From: Bacillus sp. FJAT-27225
GTDB taxonomy: Bacteria; Bacillota; Bacilli; Bacillales; Cytobacillaceae
Direction: 5' to 3'
DNA: 64,000 nt
NCBI RefSeq assembly: GCF_001685025.1
Contig: NZ_MAYU01000023.1
Span: 1-64,000, forward strand
This document shows positions 7,630-19,997 of this stretch, one piece after another (within the stretch, counting starts at the first letter, position 1; each line of letters begins with the position of its first letter). A program made the position numbers and the translations under genes. Below the pieces are notes generated by a model. That model was not told the DNA's origin. It did no database searches and saw nothing but the letters and a program-made list of their open reading frames with translations.

Positions 7630-9885
7630 ATGCAATATCTTAAAGATAAACTGCTTGGCGGGCTTAACCCCCAGCAGCAAGAAGCTGTTAAGGCAACAGA
7701 TGGCCCTCTGTTAATTATGGCGGGGGCGGGAAGTGGAAAAACCCGGGTGCTGACACACCGAATCGGGTATCTCATGCTGGAAAAAGCGGTTAATCCCTAT
7801 AACATTCTGGCAATCACGTTTACGAATAAAGCTGCCCGTGAGATGAAGGAACGTATTTCAAGAATGATGGGTGGTGTAGCCGAGGAAATCTGGATTTCCA
7901 CATTCCACTCGATGTGCGTGCGGATTCTGCGGCGCGATATAGACAGAATCGGTTTTAACCGGAACTTTACCATACTCGATACGACTGACCAGCAATCGGT
8001 CATCAAGGGTATCCTGAAGGAGCAAAATCTTGATCCGAAAAAATTTGATCCCCGCGCGATCCTCGGTTCAATTTCTTCAGCAAAAAACGAATTGACAGGC
8101 CCCGAGGAATATGAAAGTCTGGCCGGCGATTACTTCCAGAGGCAGGTTGCCAAAGTATATCAGGAATACCAAAAGAAACTGCGCAAGAACCAGGCGTTGG
8201 ATTTTGACGACTTGATTATGATGACGATCAAGCTGTTTGACCAGGTCCCGGAAGTTCTCGAAAGGTATCAGCGCAAATTCCAGTACATCCATGTTGACGA
8301 GTACCAGGATACAAACCGGGCCCAGTATACGCTTGTTAAGAAGCTTTCGGCACGATTCAAGAATTTATGCGTTGTTGGTGATTCCGATCAGTCCATTTAT
8401 AAATGGCGCGGTGCCGACATCGCCAACATCCTTTCGTTTGAAAAAGACTATCCGAATGCAAGAGTGATTTTGCTGGAACAAAATTACCGCTCGACAAAAC
8501 GAATTCTTCTTGCGGCAAATGAAGTGATTGCAAAGAATTTAAATCGTAAACCGAAAAATTTATGGACAGAGAACCCAGAAGGCAATAAGCTCGTCTATTA
8601 CAGAGCGGACAGCGAGCAAGGCGAAGCCCAATTTGTAGCAGGGAAGATAAAAGAGTTAATTGATTCAGGAGAGTATAGTGCTTCCGATATCGCGATTTTA
8701 TACCGCACCAATGCACAATCGCGTGTAATGGAGGAAGTATTGCTGAAATCGATTATTGATTACCACATCGTTGGCGGCACCAAGTTCTATGATCGCAAGG
8801 AAATCAAGGATATTCTAGCTTACTTAAGACTCATTTCCAATCCTGATGACGATATAAGCCTTCTTCGGGTAATCAATGTCCCAAAACGCTCCCTTGGAGC
8901 TACTTCAGTAGACAAAATAATAGATTTTGCTGCCCTGCATGATTTGACACTATACCAGGCGCTCGAGTCTGTCGAACTGATTGGGCTTAGTCCAAGGGCG
9001 GTAAAAGCAGCAGCAGAATTCCGTGATTTGATAGGCAATTATAACCGGATGCAGGAATTCCTGTCCGTTACTGAAATCGTCGAGGACCTGCTTGATAAAT
9101 CAGGATACAGGGAGATGCTTCGCGCCGAAAAATCAATTGAAGCTCAGAGCAGGCTTGAAAACCTGGAAGAATTGCTGTCTGTAACGAAAAATTTTGAGGA
9201 AACGAGTGAGGACAAGAGCCTGGTGTCATTTCTGACAGATTTGGCGCTTGTGGCTGATATCGACTCGATGGAAGAAGGACAGGAAAAGTCCGAAAAAGTA
9301 ACGTTAATGACTCTTCACTCGGCGAAAGGCCTTGAGTTTCCGGTTGTTTTCTTAATCGGGCTTGAAGAAGGCGTGTTCCCGCACAGCCGCTCACTGATGG
9401 ATGAAGGGGAAATGGAAGAAGAGCGCAGGCTTGCCTATGTTGGGATTACAAGGGCAGAAAAAATCCTGTTTATGACGAACGCCCAGATGAGGACGCTATT
9501 TGGCCGGACGAACATGAACCCTTCTTCCAGGTTTATAAAAGAAATTCCATCTGACCTGATTGATGAGGTAGAACCAGCTGAGCGGCAATATGGTTCGAGC
9601 CCTTTTGGGGGCAATAGAGCAGGTTTCGCCGGCGGCTGGCAGCCAGCCCGCCAAAATCAGCCAGCTCAGCCTGTTATTAGGAAGCCGGTAGCACGGCCTC
9701 AAGCAACCGGCGGCGAAGGAGTTGCCTGGCGTGCCGGAGACAAGGCAGAGCATGGCAAATGGGGAATCGGCACTGTTGTCGGCGTAAAAGGAGAAGGCGA
9801 TGGAATGGAACTTGATATTGCCTTCCCAAGCCCGGTTGGAATTAAACGCTTATTGGCTAAATTCGCTCCAATTAAGAAAGTATAA
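7630..9885 (+). CDS. pcrA: ATP-dependent DNA helicase PcrA (UvrD family)
   Basis: A 751-residue superfamily 1A 3'-5' helicase used in repair, rolling-circle plasmid replication and conflict resolution. Walker A AGAGSGKT is near residue 32, Walker B DEYQDTN near 224, motif [20 protein letters not shown] and QNYRS follow, and [14 protein letters not shown] and VGITRAE mark the C-terminal motor. The last ~50 residues form a Tudor-like domain ([10 protein letters not shown]) typical of PcrA that contacts RNA polymerase. A GGTGGAG ribosome binding site precedes the ATG. Confidence 0.98.
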   Translation: MQYLKDKLLGGLNPQQQEAVKATDGPLLIMAGAGSGKTRVLTHRIGYLMLEKAVNPYNILAITFTNKAAREMKERISRMMGGVAEEIWISTFHSMCVRILRRDIDRIGFNRNFTILDTTDQQSVIKGILKEQNLDPKKFDPRAILGSISSAKNELTGPEEYESLAGDYFQRQVAKVYQEYQKKLRKNQALDFDDLIMMTIKLFDQVPEVLERYQRKFQYIHVDEYQDTNRAQYTLVKKLSARFKNLCVVGDSDQSIYKWRGADIANILSFEKDYPNARVILLEQNYRSTKRILLAANEVIAKNLNRKPKNLWTENPEGNKLVYYRADSEQGEAQFVAGKIKELIDSGEYSASDIAILYRTNAQSRVMEEVLLKSIIDYHIVGGTKFYDRKEIKDILAYLRLISNPDDDISLLRVINVPKRSLGATSVDKIIDFAALHDLTLYQALESVELIGLSPRAVKAAAEFRDLIGNYNRMQEFLSVTEIVEDLLDKSGYREMLRAEKSIEAQSRLENLEELLSVTKNFEETSEDKSLVSFLTDLALVADIDSMEEGQEKSEKVTLMTLHSAKGLEFPVVFLIGLEEGVFPHSRSLMDEGEMEEERRLAYVGITRAEKILFMTNAQMRTLFGRTNMNPSSRFIKEIPSDLIDEVEPAERQYGSSPFGGNRAGFAGGWQPARQNQPAQPVIRKPVARPQATGGEGVAWRAGDKAEHGKWGIGTVVGVKGEGDGMELDIAFPSPVGIKRLLAKFAPIKKV

Positions 9886-9923
9886 CGATGAATAACGCCA
9901 TTTGTGGAAAGAGGGATTGTTGA

Positions 9924-11927
<2,004 letters not shown>

Positions 11928-11941
11928 GAGGTGCAGGAAAC

Positions 11942-13111
11942 GTGAGAAAGCTATCAATCGCGCTTATATCCCTGGCACTCCTGCTCGGGGCTTGTGCCCC
12001 TAACTTTGAACGGCAGGAGCAAGTTGTAGACAATACAAATAAATCCAAGGAAAAGGCGATTATCCCAAAATATCAGATATCGGACAAATTCTATAGGACC
12101 TTGCTTCCCTTTGAACCAAGTGAAGCAAGAGGCTTGACGGTTAATAATTTGAACACGCGCTACGACATCAATGAATTTGAAATGGGCCTGATGCGAATCG
12201 CTCAAAATACCTTTGACCCAGATACGTATGTTTTCCGGGAAGGGCAACACTTGAAGAAAAGAACCGTTCAGGCCTGGCTTCAGCGAAAATATACGAAAAA
12301 GCAGCTAGAGGAACGGAAGCTGAAAGAAGAGCAAAATCTTGGGCTGAATCCAATCGACCCGGGGACGGGATCAATCGAAGATCGAAATGAAAGAGCTCCT
12401 ATTTACTTGGCGCATATCCTTGAACACAATTATTTGATCAAGGGTGAAGATGATAAAATGAAGCTTGCCGGTGTAACGATCGGGCTTGCCCTTAATTCGG
12501 TTCATTATTACCAAAAAGAACAATATGGTGATGTTTTTGAGGTAGATATTAAGAAGGCCGATATGGAGCGGGAAGGCAAGAAAATCGCCCAGGAAGTGCT
12601 GAAAAGGCTTCGGGACATGAACCAGCTTAAGAACATCCCAATTACCATTGCCCTTTTTGAACAGGCAAGCAGCAGTTCAGTTGTCCCGGGCAATTTTATC
12701 GCTTATACAACTGTCAAACAGGGAGATACAATTGGCAGTTGGGAGGCGGTAGACGAGAAATATTATCTCTTCCCAACAGATGATGAAGCAAAGAAGCTGC
12801 ACCGTGAAGATGTTGTTGCCTTTGAAAACTTTAAAATGGACGTGGAAGAGTACTTTCCTAATTACAATGGCGTCGTCGGCAAGGCCCATTATCTCGAAGG
12901 CCAGCTGCAGGAATTGAGCATCACGATCCCGATTCAATTTTACGGGAAAGCAGAGGGAATTGGCTTTACCCAGTATGTAACAGGACTTGTGATGGAACAT
13001 TTTCCTGAATACATTTCTGTGTCTGTTGATATCAATTCGGTAAATGGACCCGAGGCGTTGATTGTAAGAAAGGCAGACCAAAAGGAGCCTTTTGTCCATA
13101 TTTATGAATAA
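11942..13111 (+). CDS. camS: CamS-family lipoprotein (YerH)
   Basis: A 389-residue protein of the CamS (sex pheromone cAM373 precursor) family. It begins with a signal peptide whose lipobox is LLGAC, so it should be lipid-anchored on the outer face of the membrane. In enterococci the cleaved signal peptide yields a pheromone, but the mature protein's role is unknown. The start is GTG, with an AAGAGGTG ribosome binding site directly behind ligA. A strong terminator closes the operon. Confidence 0.92.
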   Translation: MRKLSIALISLALLLGACAPNFERQEQVVDNTNKSKEKAIIPKYQISDKFYRTLLPFEPSEARGLTVNNLNTRYDINEFEMGLMRIAQNTFDPDTYVFREGQHLKKRTVQAWLQRKYTKKQLEERKLKEEQNLGLNPIDPGTGSIEDRNERAPIYLAHILEHNYLIKGEDDKMKLAGVTIGLALNSVHYYQKEQYGDVFEVDIKKADMEREGKKIAQEVLKRLRDMNQLKNIPITIALFEQASSSSVVPGNFIAYTTVKQGDTIGSWEAVDEKYYLFPTDDEAKKLHREDVVAFENFKMDVEEYFPNYNGVVGKAHYLEGQLQELSITIPIQFYGKAEGIGFTQYVTGLVMEHFPEYISVSVDINSVNGPEALIVRKADQKEPFVHIYE

Positions 13112-13120
13112 GCATGTTCG

Positions 13121-13152
13121 TATCCAGGCGTTTAACGGCCTGGATATTTTTT
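13121..13152 (+). terminator. Terminator of the pcrBA-ligA-camS operon
   Basis: A 9-bp perfect stem (13121-13129 with 13138-13146) is followed by six T. Confidence 0.9.
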
Positions 13153-13240
13153 ATGGAAAAGAATTATAGTAGTCCGCGTTTTGAGTCTTATTTCCTATTT
13201 TTTAAAAAATGGAAAAAAACCACTCTTAACAGTTTCCTTT

Positions 13241-13293
13241 TATAAAACGCTGTTATATAATACTATTAGTTTTATAAATTTGTATTATAACAG
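13241..13293 (+). promoter_or_regulatory. aceA promoter with inverted-repeat operator candidate
   Basis: TATAAT at 13256-13261 is a good -10 box, but the -35 region (TTTCCT, 13233-13238) is poor. CTGTTATA(TA)ATAC at 13250-13263 and GTATTATAACAG at 13282-13293 form a near-perfect inverted repeat around the expected transcription start. TATAAAACGCTGTTAT at 13241-13256 is also a weak catabolite-responsive-element match with three mismatches. Both are candidate control sites only. Confidence 0.4.
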
Positions 13294-13315
13294 TATTGAA
13301 CAGGAGGAAATAGGG

Positions 13316-14599
13316 ATGAGTGATTTGCGTGTAAAGCAATTGGAGGAAAGCTGGCAGCTGGACAGCCGCTGGAATGGAGTCGAAAGAACTTACACTGCAC
13401 AGGATGTTGTCAAGCTGCGGGGGTCACTTGACGTTGAACATACACTTGCAAGAAGGGGTGCTGAAAAGCTTTGGAACCTTCTTCGAGAGGAAGAGTATAT
13501 TAATGCTTTAGGAGCTTTGACTGGTAATCAAGCGATTCAGCAGGTCAAAGCAGGCCTTAAGGCAATTTACTTAAGCGGCTGGCAGGTAGCGGCTGACGCA
13601 AACCTGTCGGGGCATATGTATCCGGACCAGAGCCTTTACCCTGCCAACAGCGTGCCAAGCGTCGTCAAACGCATCAATCAGGCGCTTCAACGGGCTGACC
13701 AGATACATTTTAGTGAAGGAGACACATCAATTGATTGGTTTGTACCGATTGTCGCTGACGCTGAAGCGGGTTTTGGCGGCCAGCTGAATGTATTCGAACT
13801 GATGAAGGGCATGATTGAAGCAGGTGCGGCAGGCGTCCACTTTGAAGACCAGCTTTCTTCTGAAAAAAAATGTGGCCATTTGGGTGGCAAAGTTCTTCTC
13901 CCAACCCAGACTGCAGTCAAGAACCTGATTGCTGCCAGGCTTGCCGCAGATGTAATGGGTGTACCAACTGTTATCGTAGCGCGCACTGATGCCAATGCGG
14001 CTGATTTAATTACAAGCGACATCGATCCATATGATCATGAATTCCTGACTGGTGAACGGACACCTGAGGGATTTTTCAAAACAAAGGCAGGCCTTGACCA
14101 GGCGATTGCACGTGGGCTTGCTTATGCACCTTATGCAGACCTCGTCTGGTGTGAAACATCCGAGCCGGATCTTGAGGAAGCGAGGCGTTTTGCTGAAGCG
14201 ATTCATGAAAAATATCCTGGCAAGCTGCTCGCCTATAACTGCTCTCCGTCCTTTAACTGGAAAAAAAAGCTCGACCAGGAGACAATTGAAAAGTTCCAGG
14301 TTGAGCTTGGAAAGATGGGTTACAAGTTCCAATTCGTGACGTTAGCCGGCTTCCACGCCCTCAACCACAGCATGTTCGAGCTAGCACGCGGGTACAAGGA
14401 TCGCGGAATGGCAGCCTATTCTGATCTGCAGCAGGCTGAGTTTGCTAGCGAACAATATGGCTATACAGCGACAAGGCATCAGCGTGAAGTGGGGACTGGA
14501 TACTTCGATGAGGTTGCAATGGTGATTTCGGGAGGAACATCTTCAACTGTTGCACTTAAGGGTTCCACAGAAGCGGAACAATTTACGGTAATAAAATAA
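13316..14599 (+). CDS. aceA: Isocitrate lyase
   Basis: It cleaves isocitrate to glyoxylate and succinate, the first step of the glyoxylate shunt used for growth on acetate or fatty acids. The 427-residue protein carries the catalytic [14 protein letters not shown] loop (Cys near residue 186) and the substrate/metal residues in DADAGFGG and ARTDANAA. The ATG at 13316 follows AGGAGG at 13302-13307; the longer frame upstream lacks support. Malate synthase, its usual neighbour in Bacillaceae, is not adjacent. Confidence 0.95.
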   Translation: MSDLRVKQLEESWQLDSRWNGVERTYTAQDVVKLRGSLDVEHTLARRGAEKLWNLLREEEYINALGALTGNQAIQQVKAGLKAIYLSGWQVAADANLSGHMYPDQSLYPANSVPSVVKRINQALQRADQIHFSEGDTSIDWFVPIVADAEAGFGGQLNVFELMKGMIEAGAAGVHFEDQLSSEKKCGHLGGKVLLPTQTAVKNLIAARLAADVMGVPTVIVARTDANAADLITSDIDPYDHEFLTGERTPEGFFKTKAGLDQAIARGLAYAPYADLVWCETSEPDLEEARRFAEAIHEKYPGKLLAYNCSPSFNWKKKLDQETIEKFQVELGKMGYKFQFVTLAGFHALNHSMFELARGYKDRGMAAYSDLQQAEFASEQYGYTATRHQREVGTGYFDEVAMVISGGTSSTVALKGSTEAEQFTVIK

Positions 14600-14606
14600 A
14601 GCATAG

Positions 14607-14636
14607 GCGGCCCCTGATGGCGGGGGCTGCTTTTTT
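14607..14636 (+). terminator. Terminator after aceA
   Basis: An 8-bp GC-rich stem (14607-14614 with 14623-14630, one G-T pair) is followed by six T. Confidence 0.9.
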
Positions 14637-14760
14637 CATAGAAATTCGGGGAATGAACCGCAAAGCTAGCCGAAGTTGAGTTTTTTTACTAAGATGAAGT
14701 GGTTGCACCGTTTTTAGGGAACAATCATACATAGGTAGAAAAAGGAGACGGGGTGAAGCA

Positions 14761-15204
14761 GTGGGAAAGCCAACGGTGGAGGATGTATTGCAGCAAGGAA
14801 TACATGGGCAAAAGCAGCTGAAGCCCGAGGAAAGGCGCAAATTTCTCGGAACGATAAGGGAGCGCGTCCTTATTGCGCTCAAAAAAGGCCAGGTTCTTGA
14901 GAAAGGAATATATCCACAAGTCGAACAGTTAATGAAAGAGCACCACGATTCTCATTTATACATGAACGGTACTCTCTCTTATGAGGATTTTTCCAAATAT
15001 CTTAAAATCGCAAGGGAAAACAATATTGACTATACAATTGTAACCAATAAAGAGTACGATACGCACCTTGGCCTAGTTTTGGCCTGCCCCTATGCGGTTG
15101 ATAAAGAAGAAATCTATGTTAAAGCCAAAGTCCTGCCGGAAGAAGCTCAGCCTGCAGCGAAAAAGGGACTCCTGGGAAAATTATTTGGCTGGATACGGAA
15201 ATAA
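14761..15204 (+). CDS. yueI: YueI-family protein (DUF1694)
   Basis: A 147-residue cytosolic protein of the YueI/DUF1694 family, function unknown. The recognisable core is the alpha/beta region around RERVLIALKKGQVLEKGIYP and LVLACPYAVDKEEIYV. The GTG start at 14761 has an AAAAGGAGACGGGG ribosome binding site. In B. subtilis yueI adjoins yueJ-yueK (pncA-pncB); here those two lie about 12 kb downstream. Confidence 0.8.
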   Translation: MGKPTVEDVLQQGIHGQKQLKPEERRKFLGTIRERVLIALKKGQVLEKGIYPQVEQLMKEHHDSHLYMNGTLSYEDFSKYLKIARENNIDYTIVTNKEYDTHLGLVLACPYAVDKEEIYVKAKVLPEEAQPAAKKGLLGKLFGWIRK

Positions 15205-15208
15205 TTGT

Positions 15209-15230
15209 GAACCCTGCAATGGGTTCTTTT
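15209..15230 (+). terminator. Terminator after yueI
   Basis: GAACCC/GGGTTC stem (15209-15214 with 15221-15226) with a 6-nt loop and four T. Confidence 0.75.
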
Positions 15231-15348
15231 CATTTGTATAGCCATTTTTGCAGGATTTGGCAAAAATTGCTCAGAAACCCCCCTTTTCTTTTTAGATAAA
15301 AGAGATTAGTATATGGTTTAAAAGATTCAAAGAAAAGGGGCCAAATCC

Positions 15349-16170
15349 ATGAACATGGCGGAATTACGGCCAAAAGAGCGTTCTGAGTTAAGAATCAAGC
15401 TTGGTAAGACTTTTTATACATGGAAACGATATTTTGAGTGGTTGATAGACGGAAATAACTATGCAAACGAACGAGACAGGGTTCTTCTGCCTCATTCGGC
15501 CTTCGGGCATCAAACGCCTTTGATAAGAAAGCTCCAGGGTGTTGATATAAGTTACCAGCAAAATAAAATTACGAACCTCAAGCTTGCAGTAGAGAAGATA
15601 AACGGCATTATTATTAAGCCGGGTGAGACATTTTCCTATTGGAAACTGATTGGCAGCCCCACAAAAAGAAAGGGCTATGTGGACGGAATGGTCCTTCATT
15701 ATGGCCGCTTCATGAAGGGTATCGGGGGCGGGCTCTGCCAGCTTTCTAATTTGATCTACTGGATGACGCTCCATACGCCTCTCACGGTGACGGAACGGCA
15801 TCGCCATAGTTTCGATGTATTTCCTGACTCTAACCGGACACAGCCCTTTGGAAGCGGAGCAACCTGTTCCTATAATTATCTTGATTTGCGGATCAAAAAT
15901 GAAACAGATGTGCCTTACCAGCTTCATGTCCGCCTAACCGATACACACTTGGTCGGAGAATGGCGATGCGAGGAACCACAGCTTTATGTGTATCATATTT
16001 TTGAAAAAGACCATAGCATCCTACCTGCGTATTGGGGTGGTTATATAAGGCATAATGAGCTTTGGCGAAAAGCATACAACCGTCAGCATAAGCTTGTCAG
16101 CGAAGAGTTTATTACCGAAAACAATGCGATCATGATGTATGAACCACTGCTTGAGCAGAAGGTGAAGTAA
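15349..16170 (+). CDS. VanW-family protein
   Basis: A 273-residue VanW-like protein. The family core spans about residues 65-190 and includes KPGETFSYWKLIG, the GIGGGLCQLSNLIYW motif and the ERHRHSFDVFPD segment. VanW-type domains are often found in cell-wall proteins and are suggested to bind or modify peptidoglycan, but no activity is proven. No signal peptide is apparent. The start is ATG at 15349 (an alternative ATG lies two codons later), with an AAAAGGGG ribosome binding site. Confidence 0.85.
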   Translation: MNMAELRPKERSELRIKLGKTFYTWKRYFEWLIDGNNYANERDRVLLPHSAFGHQTPLIRKLQGVDISYQQNKITNLKLAVEKINGIIIKPGETFSYWKLIGSPTKRKGYVDGMVLHYGRFMKGIGGGLCQLSNLIYWMTLHTPLTVTERHRHSFDVFPDSNRTQPFGSGATCSYNYLDLRIKNETDVPYQLHVRLTDTHLVGEWRCEEPQLYVYHIFEKDHSILPAYWGGYIRHNELWRKAYNRQHKLVSEEFITENNAIMMYEPLLEQKVK

Positions 16171-16171
16171 A

Positions 16172-16208
16172 GGGTGCCCGCCAATGTTTATGGTGGGTAC
16201 CCTTCTTC
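16172..16208 (+). terminator. Terminator after the VanW gene
   Basis: A 12-bp stem with two G-T pairs (16172-16183 with 16191-16202) is followed by TTCTTC. Confidence 0.75.
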
Positions 16209-16243
16209 ATTAATTGGCCCTTCAAATCTTGTGCATAAGAGGG

Positions 16244-16344
16244 AGATTAATCTGATAAAGGATCCTAAATAGATTAATCTTAAGAACGTGCAAGCAGATT
16301 AATCTAATAGGGGGTTCAAAAAAATTAATACAGGAGATTACTCT
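16244..16344 (+). repeat. Array of the palindromic decamer AGATTAATCT
   Basis: Three exact copies of AGATTAATCT, itself a perfect palindrome, lie at 16244-16253, 16271-16280 and 16296-16305. A fourth, degenerate copy (AGATTACTCT) lies at 16335-16344. Start-to-start distances are 27, 25 and 39 bp. The array sits in the leader region upstream of gatCAB and could be a set of regulator sites or a decayed short repeat. Confidence 0.6.
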
Positions 16345-16495
16345 AGTAGACCCCAATTGCCAAACCGTCTAAGGAAAGTGGCGGCTGTTTCTTAACTATA
16401 TTAGCTATTCCAGAAATTCCAACTTGCCGTTATTTTAATCCTAATCGAATTTCTGTTATTATCAATAGTATTATGATTGAACGGGAGGAATGAAG

Positions 16496-16789
16496 GTGAC
16501 GAGAATTTCATTAGATCAGGTCCGGCATGTGGCGAACCTTGCTCGGCTCGAGATTAACGATAATGAGGCGGAAAGGTTCTCGCAGCAGTTGGGAGCAATC
16601 ATTACGTTTGCAGAACAGCTGAATGAGCTGGATACAGAAGGTGTTGAGCCAACTTCCCATGTGCTTATGATGACCAATGTCCTAAGGGAGGACAAAGCCG
16701 AAAGCGGGCTGCCGCGCGAACAGGTATTGAAAAATGCACCTGACAGGCAAGATGGCTATTTTCGGGTGCCATCAATTTTAGAGGAATAA
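16496..16789 (+). CDS. gatC: Asp-tRNA(Asn)/Glu-tRNA(Gln) amidotransferase subunit C
   Basis: GatC is the small subunit that tethers GatA to GatB in the complex converting misacylated Glu-tRNA(Gln) to Gln-tRNA(Gln). The 97-residue protein shows the family pattern [10 protein letters not shown] and the tail [17 protein letters not shown] at 16496 is chosen because GGGAGG at 16483-16488 is seven bases upstream; the ATG at 16490 would be too close. It is the first gene of gatCAB. Confidence 0.95.
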   Translation: MTRISLDQVRHVANLARLEINDNEAERFSQQLGAIITFAEQLNELDTEGVEPTSHVLMMTNVLREDKAESGLPREQVLKNAPDRQDGYFRVPSILEE

Positions 16790-16801
16790 GGAGGAACGTC
16801 T

Positions 16802-18244
16802 GTGAGTTTATTTGATCATTCTCTAGAGGATTTGAGAGAGTTAGTGCAAAAAAGGGAAATATCCTCCTTGGACCTTGTCGAGGAGTCGTATAAGAGGATT
16901 GGCGAGGTGGATGGGAAGGTACAAGCTTTCCTTACACTAAATGAGGAAGCTGCACGTGCCAGGGCACAAGAGCAGCAAACCCATAAAGGGATTCTTTCTG
17001 GGATGCCGATTGGCATTAAGGATAATATTGTCACAAAGGGGCTCAGGACAACGTGCGCAAGCCAAATCCTTGAAAATTTCGACCCAATATACAATGCCAC
17101 TGTCATGGACAAGCTTGAAGCTGCAGGGACCGTTACAATCGGGAAACTCAATATGGATGAGTTTGCAATGGGTTCTTCAAATGAAAACTCATCGTATCAA
17201 AAGACTAGAAACCCTTGGGATCTTGACCGGGTTCCCGGCGGTTCATCTGGCGGTTCTGCGGCATCGGTTGCTGCAGGCGAAGTGTTGTTTTCACTTGGCT
17301 CTGATACAGGCGGATCCATACGGCAGCCTGCGTCTTTTTGCGGGGTTGTCGGCATGAAACCTACATATGGGCGTGTTTCGCGCTATGGCCTTGTTGCTTT
17401 CGCATCATCGCTTGACCAAATTGGCCCGATTACAAGGAATGTGAAGGACAATGCCTATCTCTTGAACACAATTTGCGGACTTGACCCGATGGACTCAACA
17501 TCCGCAAACGTTGAAGTTCCGGATTTCACTAAAGGCCTAACCGGTGATGTTAAAGGCATGAAAATTGGGATTCCAAAAGAGTACTTAGGCGAAGGGGTTC
17601 AAGAAGAAGTTAAAAACTCCATAAAAGCAGCGTTAAAGGTACTTGAGAGTGAAGGGGCTATCATTGAAGAAGTATCCCTGCCACATTCGAAGTATGCTTT
17701 AGCTGCCTATTATATTTTGTCTTCATCAGAAGCTTCTGCGAATCTTGCCCGCTTTGATGGGGTGCGGTATGGGCACCGGACAGAGCATGCCGACGATCTG
17801 CTTAGCATGTACAAAAAGACGCGTGCCGAAGGATTTGGGGACGAAGTGAAGCGCCGAATTATGCTTGGGACGTTCGCCCTAAGCTCGGGCTATTATGATG
17901 CGTATTATAAAAAGGCACAAAGAGTCAGGACTCTAATTAAGAAAGACTTTGAAGATGTTTTTCAGAACTATGATCTGATTGTAGGGCCAACCACTCCAAC
18001 ACCAGCATTCAAAATTGGCGAGAACATTGATGACCCGCTGACAATGTATGCGAACGATATTCTGACCATTCCAGTCAATCTGGCCGGAGTGCCTGCCATA
18101 TCAATACCGTGCGGATTTGACAACAATGGACTCCCGCTCGGCATGCAGATAATTGGCAAGCATTTTGATGAAGCAGCAATTTATCGTGCAGCATACGCGT
18201 TTGAACAGGGAACCAACTATCATAAACAGCGGCCGGCGCTTTAA
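16802..18244 (+). CDS. gatA: Amidotransferase subunit A (amidase)
   Basis: GatA is the glutaminase of the GatCAB complex and delivers ammonia to GatB. The 480-residue amidase-signature protein carries the catalytic Lys in GIKDNI (near residue 77) and the cis-Ser/Ser pair in [13 protein letters not shown] (near 150-175), followed by [14 protein letters not shown]. It starts with GTG after AAGGAGG at the end of gatC, 12 bp downstream. Confidence 0.98.
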   Translation: MSLFDHSLEDLRELVQKREISSLDLVEESYKRIGEVDGKVQAFLTLNEEAARARAQEQQTHKGILSGMPIGIKDNIVTKGLRTTCASQILENFDPIYNATVMDKLEAAGTVTIGKLNMDEFAMGSSNENSSYQKTRNPWDLDRVPGGSSGGSAASVAAGEVLFSLGSDTGGSIRQPASFCGVVGMKPTYGRVSRYGLVAFASSLDQIGPITRNVKDNAYLLNTICGLDPMDSTSANVEVPDFTKGLTGDVKGMKIGIPKEYLGEGVQEEVKNSIKAALKVLESEGAIIEEVSLPHSKYALAAYYILSSSEASANLARFDGVRYGHRTEHADDLLSMYKKTRAEGFGDEVKRRIMLGTFALSSGYYDAYYKKAQRVRTLIKKDFEDVFQNYDLIVGPTTPTPAFKIGENIDDPLTMYANDILTIPVNLAGVPAISIPCGFDNNGLPLGMQIIGKHFDEAAIYRAAYAFEQGTNYHKQRPAL

Positions 18245-18256
18245 GGGGGGAAAGAA

Positions 18257-19684
18257 ATGAAATTTGAAACAGTCATCGGTCTTGAGGTCCACGTAGAATT
18301 AAAAACTGAATCAAAGATTTTTTCAACTAGCCCCAACCACTTTGGTGCCGAAGCAAACTCGAATACGAGTGTTATTGATCTTGGCTACCCGGGTGTGCTG
18401 CCCGTCCTGAACAAGAAGGCTGTTGAATATGCAATAAAAGCTGCAATGGCTTTAAACTGTGAAATCGCCCCGATTACAAAGTTCGACCGGAAGAATTATT
18501 TTTATCCGGATAATCCAAAAGCCTATCAAATTTCACAATTTGATAAACCGATTGGCGAAAACGGCTGGATTGAAATTGAAGTGAACGGCTATAAGAAAAA
18601 AATCGGTATTACACGGCTTCACCTGGAAGAAGATGCGGGGAAATTGAATCATGTTTCAGGTGCTTCGCTTGTCGATTACAACCGGCAGGGAACACCGCTA
18701 GTAGAAATTGTATCCGAGCCAGACATCCGTACTCCGGACGAGGCGTATGCCTATCTTGAAAAATTAAAGTCCATTATTTTGTATACAGGAGTGTCTGATG
18801 TCAAGATGGAGGAAGGCTCGCTTCGCTGTGATGCGAATATCTCCATCCGTCCTGTTGGACAGAAAGAGTTCGGAACAAAGACGGAATTGAAGAACCTTAA
18901 TTCATTCAATTTTGTAAGAAGAGGCCTTGAACATGAAGAAAAACGCCAGCGGGAAATTGTGAGTGCAGGCGGAGAAATTCGCCAGGAAACGCGCCGCTAT
19001 GATGAAGCGACCGGATCGACAATCCTAATGAGGGTAAAAGAAGGTTCGGACGATTATCGCTACTTCCCAGAGCCTGACCTGCTTGATGTGGTCATCGACG
19101 AGGAGTGGAAAGCAAGAATCCAGGCAGAGATACCAGAACTTCCGGATTCCCGGATTGAGCGGTATGTATCTAAGCTTGGACTGCCGGAGTATGATGCAAA
19201 GGTGCTTACGGCAACCAGGGAAATGGCAGATTTCTTCGAAGCCACAGTAGATGCAGGGGCCGATGCCAAACAAGCATCCAACTGGCTGATGGGCGACGTT
19301 TCGGCTTATTTGAAGTCCGAGCAGAAGGAACTCACGGAAACGAAGCTGACTCCAGACAATCTGTCAGGTTTGATTAAACTGATTGGCGATGGAACAATTT
19401 CATCCAAGATTGCCAAGACTGTCTTCAAGGAATTGGTTGAAAACGGCGGAAATCCGGAAGAAATCGTGAAGGCAAAGGGACTGGTCCAGATATCCGATGA
19501 AGGGGCCCTATTGAAGATCGTTACCGAGACACTTGATGCCAATCCGCAGTCGATTGAGGATTTTAAAAATGGTAAGAGCAAAGCAACAGGCTATCTTGTC
19601 GGCCAGATCATGAAAGCAACAAAAGGCCAGGCAAATCCACAGCTAGTCAATAAAATCCTCGTAGAGGAACTAACAAAACGGTAA
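18257..19684 (+). CDS. gatB: Amidotransferase subunit B
   Basis: GatB phosphorylates the misacylated tRNA's glutamyl or aspartyl group and amidates it with ammonia from GatA. The 475-residue protein is full length: N-terminal [10 protein letters not shown], central [10 protein letters not shown] and SLRCDANIS, and the C-terminal YqeY-like tRNA-binding domain ending in [12 protein letters not shown]. An AAGGGGGGAAAG ribosome binding site precedes the ATG, 12 bp after gatA. Confidence 0.98.
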   Translation: MKFETVIGLEVHVELKTESKIFSTSPNHFGAEANSNTSVIDLGYPGVLPVLNKKAVEYAIKAAMALNCEIAPITKFDRKNYFYPDNPKAYQISQFDKPIGENGWIEIEVNGYKKKIGITRLHLEEDAGKLNHVSGASLVDYNRQGTPLVEIVSEPDIRTPDEAYAYLEKLKSIILYTGVSDVKMEEGSLRCDANISIRPVGQKEFGTKTELKNLNSFNFVRRGLEHEEKRQREIVSAGGEIRQETRRYDEATGSTILMRVKEGSDDYRYFPEPDLLDVVIDEEWKARIQAEIPELPDSRIERYVSKLGLPEYDAKVLTATREMADFFEATVDAGADAKQASNWLMGDVSAYLKSEQKELTETKLTPDNLSGLIKLIGDGTISSKIAKTVFKELVENGGNPEEIVKAKGLVQISDEGALLKIVTETLDANPQSIEDFKNGKSKATGYLVGQIMKATKGQANPQLVNKILVEELTKR

Positions 19685-19687
19685 GGG

Positions 19688-19712
19688 CAGGCGGGGGATC
19701 CCGCCTGTTTTT
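19688..19712 (+). terminator. Terminator of gatCAB
   Basis: An 8-bp perfect stem (CAGGCGGG, 19688-19695, with 19700-19707) is followed by five T. Confidence 0.92.
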
Positions 19713-19772
19713 GTGACAATTCCTGCAGGCCGGGTTTTGCTAAAAAGCAACTCCCGCAGTCTTTTTGAGAAA

Positions 19773-19794
19773 TTTAATCAAACGTTTGATTAAA
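19773..19794. promoter_or_regulatory. 22-bp perfect palindrome, operator-like
   Basis: TTTAATCAAACGTTTGATTAAA reads identically on both strands. A second near-palindrome, TCGACATTGTCGA, follows at 19795-19807. The size and symmetry fit a dimeric repressor site such as those of TetR-family proteins. It stands between the gatB terminator and tRNA-Pro with no regulator gene beside it, so its target is unclear. Confidence 0.45.
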
Positions 19795-19866
19795 TCGACA
19801 TTGTCGAAAAACAATTGAAAAGACTGCTAGATATTAGTGAAGTGAAAAGCTATACTAATGTTGAAG

Positions 19867-19940
19867 CGGGATGTAGCTCAGCTTGGTAGAGCACTAGCAT
19901 GGGGTGCTAGGGGTCGCAGGTTCGATTCCTGTCATCCCGA
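19867..19940 (+). tRNA. tRNA-Pro (anticodon GGG)
   Basis: A complete cloverleaf: acceptor CGGGATG/CATCCCG, D arm GCTC…GAGC, anticodon stem CTAGC/GCTAG around loop ATGGGGT (anticodon GGG), and T arm GCAGG TTCGATT CCTGT. The CCA end is not encoded. It reads proline codons CCC and CCU. It is a single gene, not part of a tRNA cluster. Confidence 0.95.
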
Positions 19941-19959
19941 TCTATGGTTAAAATAAAGA

Positions 19960-19995
19960 AGGAGCCAGGCACTGTGAATGCCCGGCTCCTCTTTT
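19960..19995. terminator. Bidirectional terminator between tRNA-Pro and putP
   Basis: A long stem pairs AGGAGCC (19960-19966) with GGCTCCT (19984-19990) and GGCA with TGCC inside. TCTTTT lies on the plus side; the minus side has an A/T-rich flank. Confidence 0.8.
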
Positions 19996-19997
19996 CA

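Noticed and set aside
15388-15927. 179-codon minus-strand frame opposite the VanW gene
   Set aside because: Antisense shadow of a gene with clear family motifs.
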